Source: Phosphitispora fastidiosa
GTDB taxonomy: Bacteria; Bacillota; Thermincolia; Thermincolales; UBA2595
NCBI RefSeq assembly: GCF_019008365.1
Contig: NZ_JAHHUL010000008.1
Span: forward strand, 62,001-126,000
Reading direction: 5' to 3'
DNA length: 64,000 nucleotides
Under the pieces are notes generated by a model. The model did no database searches and was not told the DNA's origin. It was given only the letters and a program-made list of their open reading frames with translations. The stretch's first letter is position 1. Each line of letters opens with the position of its first letter. Below, piece after piece: positions 42,016 to 52,119 of this stretch. The translations under genes and the position numbers were made by a program.

Positions 42016-44700
42016 ATGGGAAAAGAGATTCCTGAAGGGATGAAATCTGAACTTGAGCAATTATTCAAGGACCGGGTTCGTTTCAACACCATAGAGAGGC
42101 TGGTATACTCCCACGATATGGGTGTACTGCCATCCCAGGTCATGAAACTTATCCGAAATATGCCCGATGCTGTCGTTCAGCCGGTATCAGTGGATGAAGT
42201 GGTTTCAATAACCAGACTGGCTGCCAAATACAACATCCCGTTGATACCGCGGGGCGGTGGTACAAGCGGTTTCGGCGGCGCCCTACCCACCCGCGGGGGA
42301 ATCGTACTTGATTGTGTGCGGATGAATAATATTATTGAATTTGAAGAGGAGAGCGGCACTGTTACCGTGGAGCCAGGGGTTGTCTGGGGAGATTTGCAGA
42401 AATACCTCAATGAACGCGGTTATGGCTTACGCTTGTACCCATCAAGTGCGCCATCGGCCAGTGTTGCCGGATGGGTGGCCCAGGGCGGAAGCGGGTATGG
42501 CAGTTATGAGTACGGTTGGTGTGGCGAAAATATTGAATCAGTGGAAGTGGTACAGCCTGACTATACTGTGAAGACATTTTCCGGGGCAGAACTGGAAATG
42601 GTCAACACCCTGTGCGGGGTGACGGGAACAATTGTCAGGGTCACCGTGAAGGTAAAGGAAAATGATGAAGAGGTTGCGCTTCTGGCAGGGTTTGACAACC
42701 TTTCAGATGTGTCCGGTATGCTAAAGGCGCTAAAAGCACAAAAAGTCCCTCTGTGGTCGTTAAGTATGTCTACTCCGGCATATATCAGACTTAAACAGAG
42801 GGCGTCCCAGCATGTGATTCTCCCGGAAGACAGGTATTTCCTGACCATGGTTTATCCCAAGAAAAGAAGGACCGGTGTAGAGACTGCCGTGAAGAATCTG
42901 GTTAAGGCACATAACGGAGAAGTTATGAAGGACAGCCTGGCTAATACGGAGTGGGCAGAGCGCTTTTACCCAATGCGCTTCAAGAAACTCGGTCCTACAT
43001 TGGTCGCCACCGAAGTAGTTGTTCCGATGGAGAAAATTGACCAATTTGTAACTGCAGTGGAAAAGAAATACAAGGGTGAATTTGCTCTTGAGGGAACCAT
43101 GATTCATAATGATAAAATGGCTATCTTGGGCTTTATGTTATCAGATGAGCGTAAAGCAGGATTCCCTATGGCCTATGCCAATTCCCTGACAGTTATTGAA
43201 ATGGGTGAAAAACTAGGCGGCAGAGTATTTACTCTGGGGCTGTATTTTGCAGACAGGGCCAAAGACGTGTTGGGAAAAGAGCTGTTGGAGCGGGTTTGGA
43301 AATACAAGAGGAGCATTGACCCTAACGGGATTATGAATCCCGGAAAAGTTATACCCAGCTCTCTGGATAAGAGTTCGCCCGCCAAACTGTTAAGCACGGC
43401 AATGGCCATGGCCAATGCCGGTAAAGGTTTATTCAGCCTGGCAGGGAAACTGATGGATAAGGTTCAGAGTGACAGTTTCAGTTCACCCTTAAGTGAACAA
43501 ATTACCAAAGATACTTTTGCCTGCGCCTTGTGTGGCTACTGCCGCAATACCTGTACGGTTTTTGACGCTGTTCCCTGGGAAAGCAATTCCCCCAGAGGCA
43601 AGTACTTCCTGCTGACCCAGTATATTAAGGGGAACATTCCTATGGATGAGGAAGTTTCCAAGGCGTTGTATTCATGCACCACATGCAAGAAGTGTGATTT
43701 GGTCTGTCAGATTCAGGCTCATAATGCCCACAACTGGATGTCACTGCGGCCTTGTTTCCATGCCGGCGGAATTGAAAATACAGGGTTGGCGGCAATCAGG
43801 GAAAATGTCCTGAATACCGGCAACTTCTGGGGTGTGCCCAAAGAAGATAAGTTTAAATGGCTGGATGTGCCCACTCTGAAAAAGGGTAAAATTGCCTACT
43901 GGGCAGGATGCTGGGCCAATGTTGTCATGAGCAATATGCCTCAAAGTATAACCAAAATTTTAAATAAGACAGGTGTGGATTTTGTCCACTTCGGGGAAGG
44001 AGAATCATGCTGTGGCCTGTATCTGGCGCTGGGAGGATACAATGATGATTTTGCCGCTCTGGTGAAAAAGAACCTGGAAATGTTTAAAGAGGCCGGGATT
44101 GAGACAATGATTTTTTCCTGTCCCGGATGTTATGCGACTTTTTCGGAAAATTACCCTGTGATAGCGGAACAATTAGGAATGGACTGCAATATTAAATTCC
44201 AGCATGTGACCTGTTTTCTCAGTGAGTTGGTTAACCAGGGAAGGCTCAAGTTTACAGATAAGTTGAATGCCAAAGTGACATATCATGATTCCTGCCATGT
44301 GGGGCGCTGGTTCGGCCATTATGATGAACCGAGAAATGTCCTTAAGTCAATACCGGGTATTGAACTTTTGGAAATGCCCAGTACCAGGGAAGAAGGCCTG
44401 TGCTGCGGACTTGTTTCAGCCTTTGATTCTTTGCCCACTGTCTCCCATGCAGGCATTAAGCGAGTTAATGAAGCTGAGGGGACTGGAGCCGACTATCTGG
44501 TAACAAACTGTGCCGGCTGTGGCTCCCAGTTTAATGCAACCAGTTGTGCCATGCAGACAAAGGTGCGTCAGAAGGATTTTACCACCCTGGTGGGCGAAGC
44601 CCTGGGGATTGAATTTGAGGATCCCACGGAAAACGCTGGCAGGTTCATGAGGGCTGCGGTAGAGATGCTGCAGACCAGCTACATGAAGAAGGTCAGGTAA
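42016..44700 (+). CDS. FAD-linked and Fe-S fusion dehydrogenase (GlcD-GlcF / D-lactate dehydrogenase type)
   Basis: This 894-residue fusion has an N-terminal FAD-binding PCMH domain (IPRGGGTSGFGGALP near residues 77-91) and an FAD-oxidase C domain. Around residues 500-565 there are two [4Fe-4S] motifs (CALCGYCRNTC and CTTCKKCDLVC). Two CCG cysteine-rich domains follow (ESCCGLYLALGG, GLCCGLVSAF, NCAGCGSQF). Such fusions oxidise 2-hydroxyacids (lactate, glycolate and others) and pass electrons to quinone or ETF-type partners. The ATG at 42016 follows GGGAGGG. TetR control is suggested by the operator. Confidence 0.88.
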   Translation: MGKEIPEGMKSELEQLFKDRVRFNTIERLVYSHDMGVLPSQVMKLIRNMPDAVVQPVSVDEVVSITRLAAKYNIPLIPRGGGTSGFGGALPTRGGIVLDCVRMNNIIEFEEESGTVTVEPGVVWGDLQKYLNERGYGLRLYPSSAPSASVAGWVAQGGSGYGSYEYGWCGENIESVEVVQPDYTVKTFSGAELEMVNTLCGVTGTIVRVTVKVKENDEEVALLAGFDNLSDVSGMLKALKAQKVPLWSLSMSTPAYIRLKQRASQHVILPEDRYFLTMVYPKKRRTGVETAVKNLVKAHNGEVMKDSLANTEWAERFYPMRFKKLGPTLVATEVVVPMEKIDQFVTAVEKKYKGEFALEGTMIHNDKMAILGFMLSDERKAGFPMAYANSLTVIEMGEKLGGRVFTLGLYFADRAKDVLGKELLERVWKYKRSIDPNGIMNPGKVIPSSLDKSSPAKLLSTAMAMANAGKGLFSLAGKLMDKVQSDSFSSPLSEQITKDTFACALCGYCRNTCTVFDAVPWESNSPRGKYFLLTQYIKGNIPMDEEVSKALYSCTTCKKCDLVCQIQAHNAHNWMSLRPCFHAGGIENTGLAAIRENVLNTGNFWGVPKEDKFKWLDVPTLKKGKIAYWAGCWANVVMSNMPQSITKILNKTGVDFVHFGEGESCCGLYLALGGYNDDFAALVKKNLEMFKEAGIETMIFSCPGCYATFSENYPVIAEQLGMDCNIKFQHVTCFLSELVNQGRLKFTDKLNAKVTYHDSCHVGRWFGHYDEPRNVLKSIPGIELLEMPSTREEGLCCGLVSAFDSLPTVSHAGIKRVNEAEGTGADYLVTNCAGCGSQFNATSCAMQTKVRQKDFTTLVGEALGIEFEDPTENAGRFMRAAVEMLQTSYMKKVR

Positions 44701-44727
44701 AATGTCTGTCAGGCAAAGCCTGTATAA

Positions 44728-44764
44728 GAACAGAAGCTGCAGTTTTCTACTGCAGCTTCTGTTC
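44728..44764 (+). terminator. Terminator after the FAD/Fe-S dehydrogenase
   Basis: A perfect 15-bp stem (44728-44742/44750-44764) with a 7-base loop lies 28 bp after the stop codon. The T-run is weak. The rest of 44765-44918 is a leader region with no gene. Confidence 0.7.
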
Positions 44765-44918
44765 GTTAGGGATGAACCCTGAACTTGAGAAATTATTCAA
44801 GTAAAAGGGCTGTAACTTACCCGGCAGATTATTTGGTGAAAAGCACAGATATTAAAAAAGGAAATAACGTATAATAGTAGAATAATGTCAAAAAATATTA
44901 ATTTTGCCGGGGGGCTAA

Positions 44919-46253
44919 ATGGCAGAGCTTTGGAGTGAGTTCTTAATAATTTTCATTTTAATTCTTATAAATGCGTTTTTCGCCGGGTCTGAAATTGCAC
45001 TGGTGACTTTCAGAAGAAGCCGGGTCAGGCAGCTGGCAAAGCAGGGCAGCAAGTCCGCCATGGCGGTAGAATACCTGCTAAAGGACCCCAGTCGGCTGCT
45101 GGCAACGATTCAGGTAGGAGTAACCTTAGCCGGGTTTATGGCGAGCGCCGCTGCTGCTGTGAGTATATCCGGAGTGCTGGCGGATTTTATCAGTAAGATC
45201 CCGGCGCTGGAAAAATATGCTCAGCTGACTGCAGTAATTATAGTCACCATTATTATTTCGTATTTTACTTTGGTTCTCGGGGAACTGGTTCCCAAAAGAA
45301 TGGCCATGCAGAAGGCTGAGCGGATATCCCTGGTAATTGCCCAGCCTATCGTTATTCTGGCGAAAGCTGCCGGGCCCTTCATAGCGTTTCTGACGGCATC
45401 AACCAATTTGGTGGTAAGGATGCTGGGCGGTGAGGTTAAGCATAGGGAGCAGAAGCTTAATGAAGAGGAAATCAGGCTGATGGTTTCTGAACAGGGGGCT
45501 CTTGATGAAGGTGAAAAAGAGCTGATTGAAGGTATTTTCGAATTTGGGGACACTGTTGCCAAGGAAGTGATGATACCGAGGACTGAGATTGCTTCACTGG
45601 AGTGCAGTCTGACAGTAAATACTGCTCTGGAGGAGATAATCAGGCATGGATTTTCCAGATACCCGGTTTTTGAGGATAATATAGATAACATCACAGGAAT
45701 CACAACCATCAAGGACCTTTTGAAGGCTGTAAAACGAGGCCATGGTGAGATGCAGGTCAGGGAAATTAAACGTGAGACACACTTTATCCCCGAGTCTAAA
45801 AATGTAGCTGAATTATTAAAGGAACTCCAGAAAAGAAGAATGAATATGGCTGTTGTTCTGGATGAATACGGGGGGACTGCGGGTATTGTGACCGTAGAGG
45901 ACCTGCTGGAGGAAATAGTCGGTGATATTGATGACGAGTATAATGAACACAAAGATGAGGTGAAAAGAGTGGAAATAATTTCACCAAATCACGGTATTTT
46001 TGATGGCAGAGTCAGGGTCGAAGAAGTCAATGAAAACCTGAGCCTTGACCTGCCTCTTGAGGATACATATGAAACTATAGGTGGACTGGTTTTTCATCAA
46101 CTGGGAAATAAGCCTCAGGCCGGTGACGGGGTATGTGTGGATTGTGCTTCCATTAAAGTTATGCAAATGCAGGGAAACCGGGTAAAACGGGTAGAAGTGG
46201 TCAAAGAAAATAATCCTGGAAATTCTCCGGGGGAAGAAGAAATCACCGAATAA
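44919..46253 (+). CDS. CNNM/CorC (HlyC/CorC) family transporter
   Basis: This 444-residue protein has a DUF21 membrane domain of about four segments (LIIFILILINAFFAGSEIALV; LGELVPKRMAMQKAE), a CBS pair (ASLECSLTVNTALEEIIRHG; MAVVLDEYGGTAGIVTVEDLLEEIVGDI) and a CorC_HlyC C-terminal domain. The family is linked to Mg2+/Co2+ homeostasis and is often annotated as hemolysin. It is monocistronic with a downstream terminator. Confidence 0.9.
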   Translation: MAELWSEFLIIFILILINAFFAGSEIALVTFRRSRVRQLAKQGSKSAMAVEYLLKDPSRLLATIQVGVTLAGFMASAAAAVSISGVLADFISKIPALEKYAQLTAVIIVTIIISYFTLVLGELVPKRMAMQKAERISLVIAQPIVILAKAAGPFIAFLTASTNLVVRMLGGEVKHREQKLNEEEIRLMVSEQGALDEGEKELIEGIFEFGDTVAKEVMIPRTEIASLECSLTVNTALEEIIRHGFSRYPVFEDNIDNITGITTIKDLLKAVKRGHGEMQVREIKRETHFIPESKNVAELLKELQKRRMNMAVVLDEYGGTAGIVTVEDLLEEIVGDIDDEYNEHKDEVKRVEIISPNHGIFDGRVRVEEVNENLSLDLPLEDTYETIGGLVFHQLGNKPQAGDGVCVDCASIKVMQMQGNRVKRVEVVKENNPGNSPGEEEITE

Positions 46254-46258
46254 ATACC

Positions 46259-46298
46259 GCGGGTTGCAGCCGGAACAACTGCAGCCCGCTATTTTTTT
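46259..46298 (+). terminator. Intrinsic terminator after the CNNM/CorC gene
   Basis: GCGGGTTGCAG pairs with CTGCAGCCCGC (11 bp, one G-T), followed by TATTTTTTT. It is a textbook rho-independent terminator. Confidence 0.88.
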
Positions 46299-46323
46299 GC
46301 TGAAATCTATTACGAAAAAATAT

Positions 46324-48351
46324 TCACCCCAGCAGTTCCTTGAGCTTCTTCACATCTGTAATGGGTTGCCGGCAGGCATAATTGGTACATACATATGCTG
46401 CAGCCCTTCCCTCTAGAGGATTCCTGTCCCTAATGAAGGGAATAATATCTGAAAGCTGTTCTCCTTCCTCGCCGGGTGCCTTAACTATCAGGAGCAGTTC
46501 AGGCCGGAAAACGCTGTTGATTGCCCGCAGCATTTCCTTCATTTCACCGGAATTGGGGTTTCCAGCCAAAGTTACTTCGATAGGTGGCACTATATCAAAC
46601 CAAACGCCCATCAGGAAATGGGAGTGGCCCATTGGGGTCTCATTAATAGAACCCCCAAATGCCTTCAACTGCAGCCGGGACTTTTCCTCCAGGTCACGGT
46701 CACCGGTAAGCCGGGCCAATTTAAGCAGATTGAGGACTGCTGCCGAGTTTCCCGAGGGTATAGCGCCATCATAAGTCTCCTTGGGGCGGCTGATGAGGTT
46801 TTCTGCATCAGAGCCGTACTGAAAAAGACCGCCATTGGCTTCATCCCAAAAATACTTTAACATATCGCGGTTAAGCTCCAGAGCAAGTGAGAGATAGTCA
46901 GGTTTAAAGGTTGCCTGGTATAATTCAATCAAACCCCAAACCAGGAAGGCATAATCGTCAACATAAGCGGGGAATGCGGCCTCACCATCCCTGTACCGGG
47001 CCAGCAGACGCCCATCCTCTCTCCTCAGGTTTTGCCTGATAAATTGTACAGCTTTTTCGGCTGCTGCCGCATATTCAGGCGCATCCAGTACACGCGCCCC
47101 CAAGGATAAAGCGGCAATCATCAAACCATTCCATGAGGTCAGTATTTTGTCATCCTTAAAGGGGTGCACCCGTCGGTCCCTGTAAAGGAAAAGTTGTTTC
47201 AGGAGTTGGGGGTCTCCATTTTGGTAACCCGTCTTGATCAGGTTAGGAATGCTTTTTCCTTCAAAATTACCTTCAGGGGTGATGTCATATTGCCGGCAAA
47301 ACCTTTCTCCATCTTCCTGCCCAAGAACATCTTTGATTTCATCAGGTGTCCATATGTAGAATTTGCCTTCCTCCCCCTCGGAATCAGCATCTTCCGCAGA
47401 ATAAAAAGCGCCCTCCGGTGAGGTCATGTCCCTGAGCACATATGTGAATATGTCGCGCGCTATTTTGGCCCATTTTTCTTTTTTTCCGACCTGATAAGTT
47501 TCCAGATATGCTATTGCCAGCAGGGCATTGTCATAAAGCATCTTCTCAAAATGCGGGACCAGCCATTGCCTGTCAGTGGCATACCTGGAAAAACCAAAAC
47601 CGATGTGGTCATACATGCCGCCCAGGTACATGGATTCGAGGGTCTTTTCCACCATTTCCAGAGCCTGTTCCCTGCCTGTCATCTTCCAGCAGCGCAGCAG
47701 GAGGGATAGGTTGTGGGGGGTAGGGAACTTGGGCGCCCTGCCAAATCCGCCGAATTCCGGATCAAAGGAGTTCTCATAATAACTGTATGCCCCGGACAGG
47801 GTGTCTTCGGTGATTGAGCCCGTGGCGTGGGTGAAAAAGTTTTTTTCGATGGCGTTTGTTATGTCATCAACCGTCTGCAGCAGCTTTTCCCTTTCATTTT
47901 GCCATAGCTCAGTAACCCGGGTTAATATGCTTATCAACCCAGGCATCCCTCGTGAATCCTGCTTGGGGAAATATGTCCCGGCAAAAAACGGCTTTTTCCC
48001 GGGAGTCAGAATAACTGTCAGCGGCCAGCCGCCGTGCCCTGTTATGGCCTGGCAGACTGCCATGTAGATAGTGTCTATGTCAGGGCGCTCCTCGCGGTCA
48101 ACTTTAATGGATACAAAGTTTTTATTGAGAATTTCGGCAACCTCGGTATCTTCAAAGGATTCACGTTCCATGACATGACACCAGTGGCAAGTACTATAGC
48201 CGATGGAGAGGAAGATGGGTTTATCTTCATTTTTTGCCTTTTCAAAGGCTTCATCGCTCCAAGGGAACCAATCCACGGGGTTGTAGGCGTGTTGCAGGAG
48301 ATAAGGACTCTTTTCATTTATAAGTCTATTGGGTGTCTTGGTGAGTTTCAT
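46324..48351 (-). CDS. YyaL/DUF255 thioredoxin-fold protein
   Basis: This 675-residue protein has an N-terminal thioredoxin-like DUF255 domain with the C55-x2-C58 pair ([16 protein letters not shown]) and the opening [22 protein letters not shown] long (alpha/alpha)6-type region follows, as in YyaL/spermatogenesis-associated protein 20. The ATG at 48351 follows AAGGAGG; two in-frame upstream codons overlap that site. The role is unclear in bacteria. It is monocistronic. Confidence 0.9.
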   Translation of the reverse strand: MKLTKTPNRLINEKSPYLLQHAYNPVDWFPWSDEAFEKAKNEDKPIFLSIGYSTCHWCHVMERESFEDTEVAEILNKNFVSIKVDREERPDIDTIYMAVCQAITGHGGWPLTVILTPGKKPFFAGTYFPKQDSRGMPGLISILTRVTELWQNEREKLLQTVDDITNAIEKNFFTHATGSITEDTLSGAYSYYENSFDPEFGGFGRAPKFPTPHNLSLLLRCWKMTGREQALEMVEKTLESMYLGGMYDHIGFGFSRYATDRQWLVPHFEKMLYDNALLAIAYLETYQVGKKEKWAKIARDIFTYVLRDMTSPEGAFYSAEDADSEGEEGKFYIWTPDEIKDVLGQEDGERFCRQYDITPEGNFEGKSIPNLIKTGYQNGDPQLLKQLFLYRDRRVHPFKDDKILTSWNGLMIAALSLGARVLDAPEYAAAAEKAVQFIRQNLRREDGRLLARYRDGEAAFPAYVDDYAFLVWGLIELYQATFKPDYLSLALELNRDMLKYFWDEANGGLFQYGSDAENLISRPKETYDGAIPSGNSAAVLNLLKLARLTGDRDLEEKSRLQLKAFGGSINETPMGHSHFLMGVWFDIVPPIEVTLAGNPNSGEMKEMLRAINSVFRPELLLIVKAPGEEGEQLSDIIPFIRDRNPLEGRAAAYVCTNYACRQPITDVKKLKELLG

Positions 48352-48549
48352 GGGCATCACCTCCTTAAGTCTCTATTTGTTGATAGGATGTCCAAGTTTT
48401 GAACTTAAATATGTAAAAATTAAATACATACTGAGAGTGATATTTATTTGTGAATTGAATTCTATTTGTAAATCCGGGGAACTTTATTAAAGAATTGGAA
48501 TGGAGTAAGGATTGGTGGGACAAAACAATAAATAAGGGTGAGTTCATTA

Positions 48550-49155
48550 ATGATGGATAAATTTAGAATAAGTGACCGGGTAATTTTAGTGCTTTTATCG
48601 GGAACTGTTTCTGCGGCAGTTGCAAATACATTTGGGTATATTTCCAAGAGCTTTTATCCACTGACAGTAATTATGCCTGAAGCTGCCGCGGAATTATTTG
48701 TCCGTCCAAAGCAAATCCATACAATATTAGGCTTTGTATTCGGAAACCTAATGAGTTTCGGAATGGGAGGACTTCACGCTTTAGCATTTGTGGCAATCCT
48801 TGATATAACGGGATGGCGATACTTTTGGTTGAAAAGTTTCGCAGTTACCACTCTTGGTTGGCTAGTAGGAGTTGGTATGTTGTTTCGTGCTCTAGGCGTC
48901 GCTTCCGGGAATAACCCTGACTTACTGTCATCAGTTTTATTTTATGGTGCTCATCTTGTATATTTGACAGTATCGGCTTTTATTATTGGAAGGTACGGAG
49001 TACCTATAAACGAATTAACAGAGAATATCGGTTTTCGGCAATTCACAAGGGATGAGGTTAGTTTACCACCAACATACGGTAACAAAAGAGTATTCACCAT
49101 AACCCCTAACCCTGCAAAAAAACTGAAAGTGACTTCGTTTAAGAGAACAAGGTAG
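48550..49155 (+). CDS. Hypothetical membrane protein
   Basis: This 201-residue protein has about four hydrophobic segments (VILVLLSGTVSAAVANTFGYI; FVFGNLMSFGMGGLHALAFVAIL; FAVTTLGWLVGVGMLF; LFYGAHLVYLTVSAFIIG) and a basic cytoplasmic-type tail. The ATG at 48550 has AAGGGTGA upstream. It sits next to an insertion-sequence remnant and is more AT-rich than its neighbours. I do not recognise the family. Confidence 0.6.
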   Translation: MMDKFRISDRVILVLLSGTVSAAVANTFGYISKSFYPLTVIMPEAAAELFVRPKQIHTILGFVFGNLMSFGMGGLHALAFVAILDITGWRYFWLKSFAVTTLGWLVGVGMLFRALGVASGNNPDLLSSVLFYGAHLVYLTVSAFIIGRYGVPINELTENIGFRQFTRDEVSLPPTYGNKRVFTITPNPAKKLKVTSFKRTR

Positions 49156-49189
49156 GTGTGTGATACCACTACTAAAGCAGATTATGCTG

Positions 49190-49307
49190 TGACGTACTCC
49201 CACCACCTACGCTAGCACTAAGAGGTGGGGGCTTCTTGGGACGTACCGACCAACGTCAGTATAATTACCAAGCTATCCCCGTTCGCCCAACGGTTCTTTG
49301 ATTATTC
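49190..49307 (-). ncRNA. IS200/IS605 right end / putative omega-RNA (reRNA) scaffold
   Basis: On the minus strand, downstream of the tnpB stop, the sequence reads GGGCGAACGGGGATAGC, then AAGAAGCCCCCACCTC and a GTAGGTGGTGGGAG hairpin (CCACCT/AGGTGG, 49203-49208/49223-49228). This is the type of conserved right end of tnpB-bearing elements that yields the guide RNA scaffold. The 3' boundary is estimated. Confidence 0.5.
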
Positions 49308-50558
49308 TCAGGCTATACCAAGTATCCGGCAGCCTTCATTTTTGATATTGATGGCAGCGTTCACGTCCCTATCCAGTTCTGCTCCGCAACGGGGGCATGT
49401 CCAGGTTCTGTCTGCCAGTGTCAATTCTTTGTTTTCATGCTTGCATAAATGGCAAAGTTTGCTGGATGGATACCATTTGTCCGATGGCTAAGCGCCACTA
49501 AGATTCTCTATTTCATAAGTGGGAGATAAGTGGCGCTAAGCCCCTGGATAAGTCAACTAAACTTCAGATGAAGTATAAAACTCCATCTGAAGTAAGTTTC
49601 CTTTATCAATAATGACCAGATATTTGCCTTTTTCCATTATTTTATATGCTAAAAAAGTTTTTAGCATCCCAAACCCATTATCATTGGTTGATTTTGCTAA
49701 ATTCAAACTTTGGGCCATGCCTCTCATATTTAGGTCCTCAATAGCAACAACATCATAGGCATTGGCTATCTGCCTTGACAATTGATGCAAAAAGTCCTTT
49801 CGCTGATTGGCAACCTTCTCATGGAGTTTCGTTACTTTACGGCGTTGTTTCTCCCTATTCTTACCGCCTTTTTCCCTTTTCGATAGTTTTCGCTGTTCTC
49901 TTTTTAACTTAGCTTCAGCTTGGCGGTAGAATTTCGGGTAATCCGGACTGTTTGTCTCACTATCGATAAATAGTGCCTTTGAAGAATAGTCAAGCCCGAT
50001 AGCCTTTTCTGCCGTCGGTTTTATTGGCTTTATCTTGGCTTCATATTCTACCAGAATAGATATGTAATATTTCCTTGTTGGTGTTTGACTTATTGTTGCT
50101 GATTTGATTATAACATTTGGTGGCAATTGCCTGTGTATTTTAACCCTCACATCTTTTAATTTGGGTAATCGAATAGTTTTGCTGTCAATAAGCCTTATGG
50201 TTCCTTTTTGGTTATTGGTGGTATAGGATTTTCTGTTATGATGTTTGCTTTTGAATTTCGGGAATCCTACCGTCTTGTCTCTAAAAAAGTTATTGTAAGC
50301 CTTATTGAGATTTAGTTGGGCATTGGCCAGAGCCAGGCTATCCACTTCTTTGAGCCAGGGGAATTCTTCTTTGTAATCAGCCGGCAATGCATGTTTTTGC
50401 TGTTTTAATGCTTCTTTATCGTCTTTATACTGCTCATAGATGGCCTTTCTATTTGCAAGCATTTGATTATATACAAACCGAACACAGCCAAATGTTTTAT
50501 TTATAAGAAGAGCTTGTTCTTTTTTTGGATAAAGACGATATTTGTATGCTTTAATCAC
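49308..50558 (-). pseudogene. tnpB: TnpB RNA-guided nuclease, split by a 120-bp insertion
   Basis: The N-terminal 319 residues (49602-50558) carry the RuvC-I Asp190 (GLDYSSKALF) and RuvC-II Glu274 (VAIEDLNMRG). The frame is then interrupted and ends at 49557. The missing C-terminal 57 residues are encoded at 49308-49481: DKWYPSSK, zinc finger CHLC...CPRC, and the RuvC-III Asp in ELDRDVNAAINIK. Joining VIIDK to WYPSSK restores a TnpB of about 374 residues. As it stands the product lacks the zinc finger and third catalytic Asp and should be inactive. Confidence 0.85.
49482..49601. mobile_element. 120-bp double-hairpin insertion inside tnpB
   Basis: The insert contains two palindromes: arms AGCGCCACT/AGTGGCGCT enclosing about 40 bases (about 49491-49541), and ACTTCAGATG/CATCTGAAGT (about 49562-49594). 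On the minus strand it is flanked by GATAAA and GACAAA, which could be an imperfect target duplication. It has no coding capacity. It resembles palindrome-rich non-autonomous elements mobilised by IS200/IS605-type transposases. Confidence 0.65.
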
Positions 50559-50668
50559 AGCTTTTCACCCTGTCTTCCAATATATAAACCGCGAACCTAT
50601 GTTCGTATTTTACCATAATTTGAGCAATCTATCAACAAATTCAGGGAGAAAAAGGAGGCAATTCATCA

Positions 50669-50735
50669 CCCGCCTACGCTCTCACTAGCGTGAGCAAGGT
50701 AGCTTAGAGGCGGGAGACTTCTTGCCGCCCGAAGT
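50669..50735 (-). repeat. Solitary IS200/IS605-like end hairpin beside the tnpB left end
   Basis: CCCGCCT (50669-50675) pairs with AGGCGGG (50708-50714), enclosing CTCAC/GTGAG. On the minus strand the sequence reads AAGAAGTCTCCCGCCTC, closely similar to the right-end AAGAAGCCCCCACCTC at the other side of the element and in the same orientation. It may be the left end itself or a remnant right end of an earlier copy. Confidence 0.5.
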
Positions 50736-50840
50736 TAAATTTTAATATGTATTAGCAAACAGTAGCATACTAACCTTGAAACAAGGAGAGGAGATCAACA
50801 CTGCTTGGTCTTCGCAAAAAAACAGGAGGGGGAAGAAACC

Positions 50841-51929
50841 ATGAAAAGATTTTGGCGCTTCATCTTAAGTGCTGGCCTGCTGTTGATGCTTCTATTTAGC
50901 GTGGCCGGGTGTAAAACAGATCAAAATGATACCAAGAAAGAGGGTGATGAAAAAGCAGCTCCAAAAACAGAAGCAAAAGCCACCTTTGTCGGAGACGATG
51001 CCTGTAAATCCTGCCATGGCAATGTGATCACCGACTTCCAGGCAACGGAACACGCAGAAGCATTGAAGCCCATTTCGGAATATCAGCTGACCGGCGAACT
51101 GCCGAACGTCACCTTGTACGATGGAGCAGATCCGGATAACACAAAACCTACCGAATTGGATTTGTCTGAAGCAAAACTTTACGGTGTAATGGTGGATGAG
51201 TATCTATTAGCTGAAGTTCCGGACTTTAAAAGTAAGATTTACCGGGTTGCCAAGCTTGTCAAAAACGGCGATAAATATGATGTCCAAGCCGCCAAATCTG
51301 TAGATGTGGACAAAGATGGAAAAGAAGATTGGCAGGCTGCAGACGGTACGAGTTGTGCCAAGTGCCATGCACCCGGTATTTTGGCTGAATCACCCGCCAA
51401 GGGAGTTTCCTGTGAATCCTGCCATGGGCCCGGCAGTGTCCACGTGGATGCGACGCCAGATAAGAAGAAGGGCTCAATTAAGGCATCAGCGGACAGCGAC
51501 CTGCCTGATACCCAGATTTGTCTGGGATGTCACAGGTCTGACCCGGATAAAGACGATGATGGAACTCTGATTGCGAATAACCACTATGGCACACGCAACT
51601 GGTTTGCCAGCAAACATGCGCAGAGTGAAAAGCTTGCCGGTTGTATGAGTTGCCACACTTCCCATAAAGCAAATGCCAATGGTCAGCTGCTGCAAAAAGA
51701 CAGCGCTGAGGATGTTTGTGCGACCTGTCATGAAGGGGCAGATTTTGATTTGGATAAGCTGATGTGGAAAAATCCAACAGACCCCCATGACCATATTACT
51801 GCTGATCACAGCTTCGGGGCTATGAAGTATGAAGACCTGGGCGACGATCCGGCGACAAAAGAGATTGAAATTACAAACCCGGCATATGTTGATTTAATCG
51901 AGAAGGAATTTCCAGACCTGGCAAAGTAA
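50841..51929 (+). CDS. Hexaheme c-type cytochrome lipoprotein
   Basis: This 362-residue lipoprotein (lipobox SVAGC, Cys24) has six CxxCH haem sites: CKSCH (55-59), CAKCH, CESCH, CLGCH, CMSCH and CATCH. The arrangement resembles periplasmic or outer-face multiheme carriers used in anaerobic respiration or extracellular electron transfer. The ATG at 50841 follows GGAGGGGG. It is monocistronic with a downstream terminator. It is the second c-type cytochrome of the window. Confidence 0.9.
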   Translation: MKRFWRFILSAGLLLMLLFSVAGCKTDQNDTKKEGDEKAAPKTEAKATFVGDDACKSCHGNVITDFQATEHAEALKPISEYQLTGELPNVTLYDGADPDNTKPTELDLSEAKLYGVMVDEYLLAEVPDFKSKIYRVAKLVKNGDKYDVQAAKSVDVDKDGKEDWQAADGTSCAKCHAPGILAESPAKGVSCESCHGPGSVHVDATPDKKKGSIKASADSDLPDTQICLGCHRSDPDKDDDGTLIANNHYGTRNWFASKHAQSEKLAGCMSCHTSHKANANGQLLQKDSAEDVCATCHEGADFDLDKLMWKNPTDPHDHITADHSFGAMKYEDLGDDPATKEIEITNPAYVDLIEKEFPDLAK

Positions 51930-51953
51930 ATAAGAGAAAACAGGTACACCGAA

Positions 51954-51989
51954 AAACAGGCAATCCGAATAATCGGGTTGCCTGTTTTC
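51954..51989 (+). terminator. Terminator after the hexaheme cytochrome
   Basis: A 16-bp stem (51954-51969/51974-51989) with one T-G pair and a 4-base loop has A-rich and T-rich arms and ends in TTTTCTTATA. Confidence 0.85.
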
Positions 51990-52119
51990 TTATAAAAATT
52001 CGTGACTTATTCGTCAATGGTTGATTATATGCCTTTATAGTTTTATAATTTACTAGGGTTAATAGATAAAAACCAGTACGGTAAATGCACGATAATTGCA
52101 GAACGGGAGGATAGAGAAA

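Larger units (their letters stand above)
49190..50660 (-). mobile_element. IS200/IS605-type tnpB-only element (IS1341-like), damaged
   Basis: The element has a tnpB coding region, a left-end leader with its promoter-like sequence (about 50580-50640) and a right-end hairpin (49203-49228). No tnpA is present, so it would need a transposase in trans. The limits are approximate because these elements have no inverted repeats or target duplications. Confidence 0.6.

Noticed and set aside
49225-49491. 88-codon plus-strand reading frame in the insertion-sequence region
   Set aside because: It is antisense to the tnpB C-terminal zinc-finger coding region and has no ribosome site; the minus-strand reading gives a clear TnpB tail.
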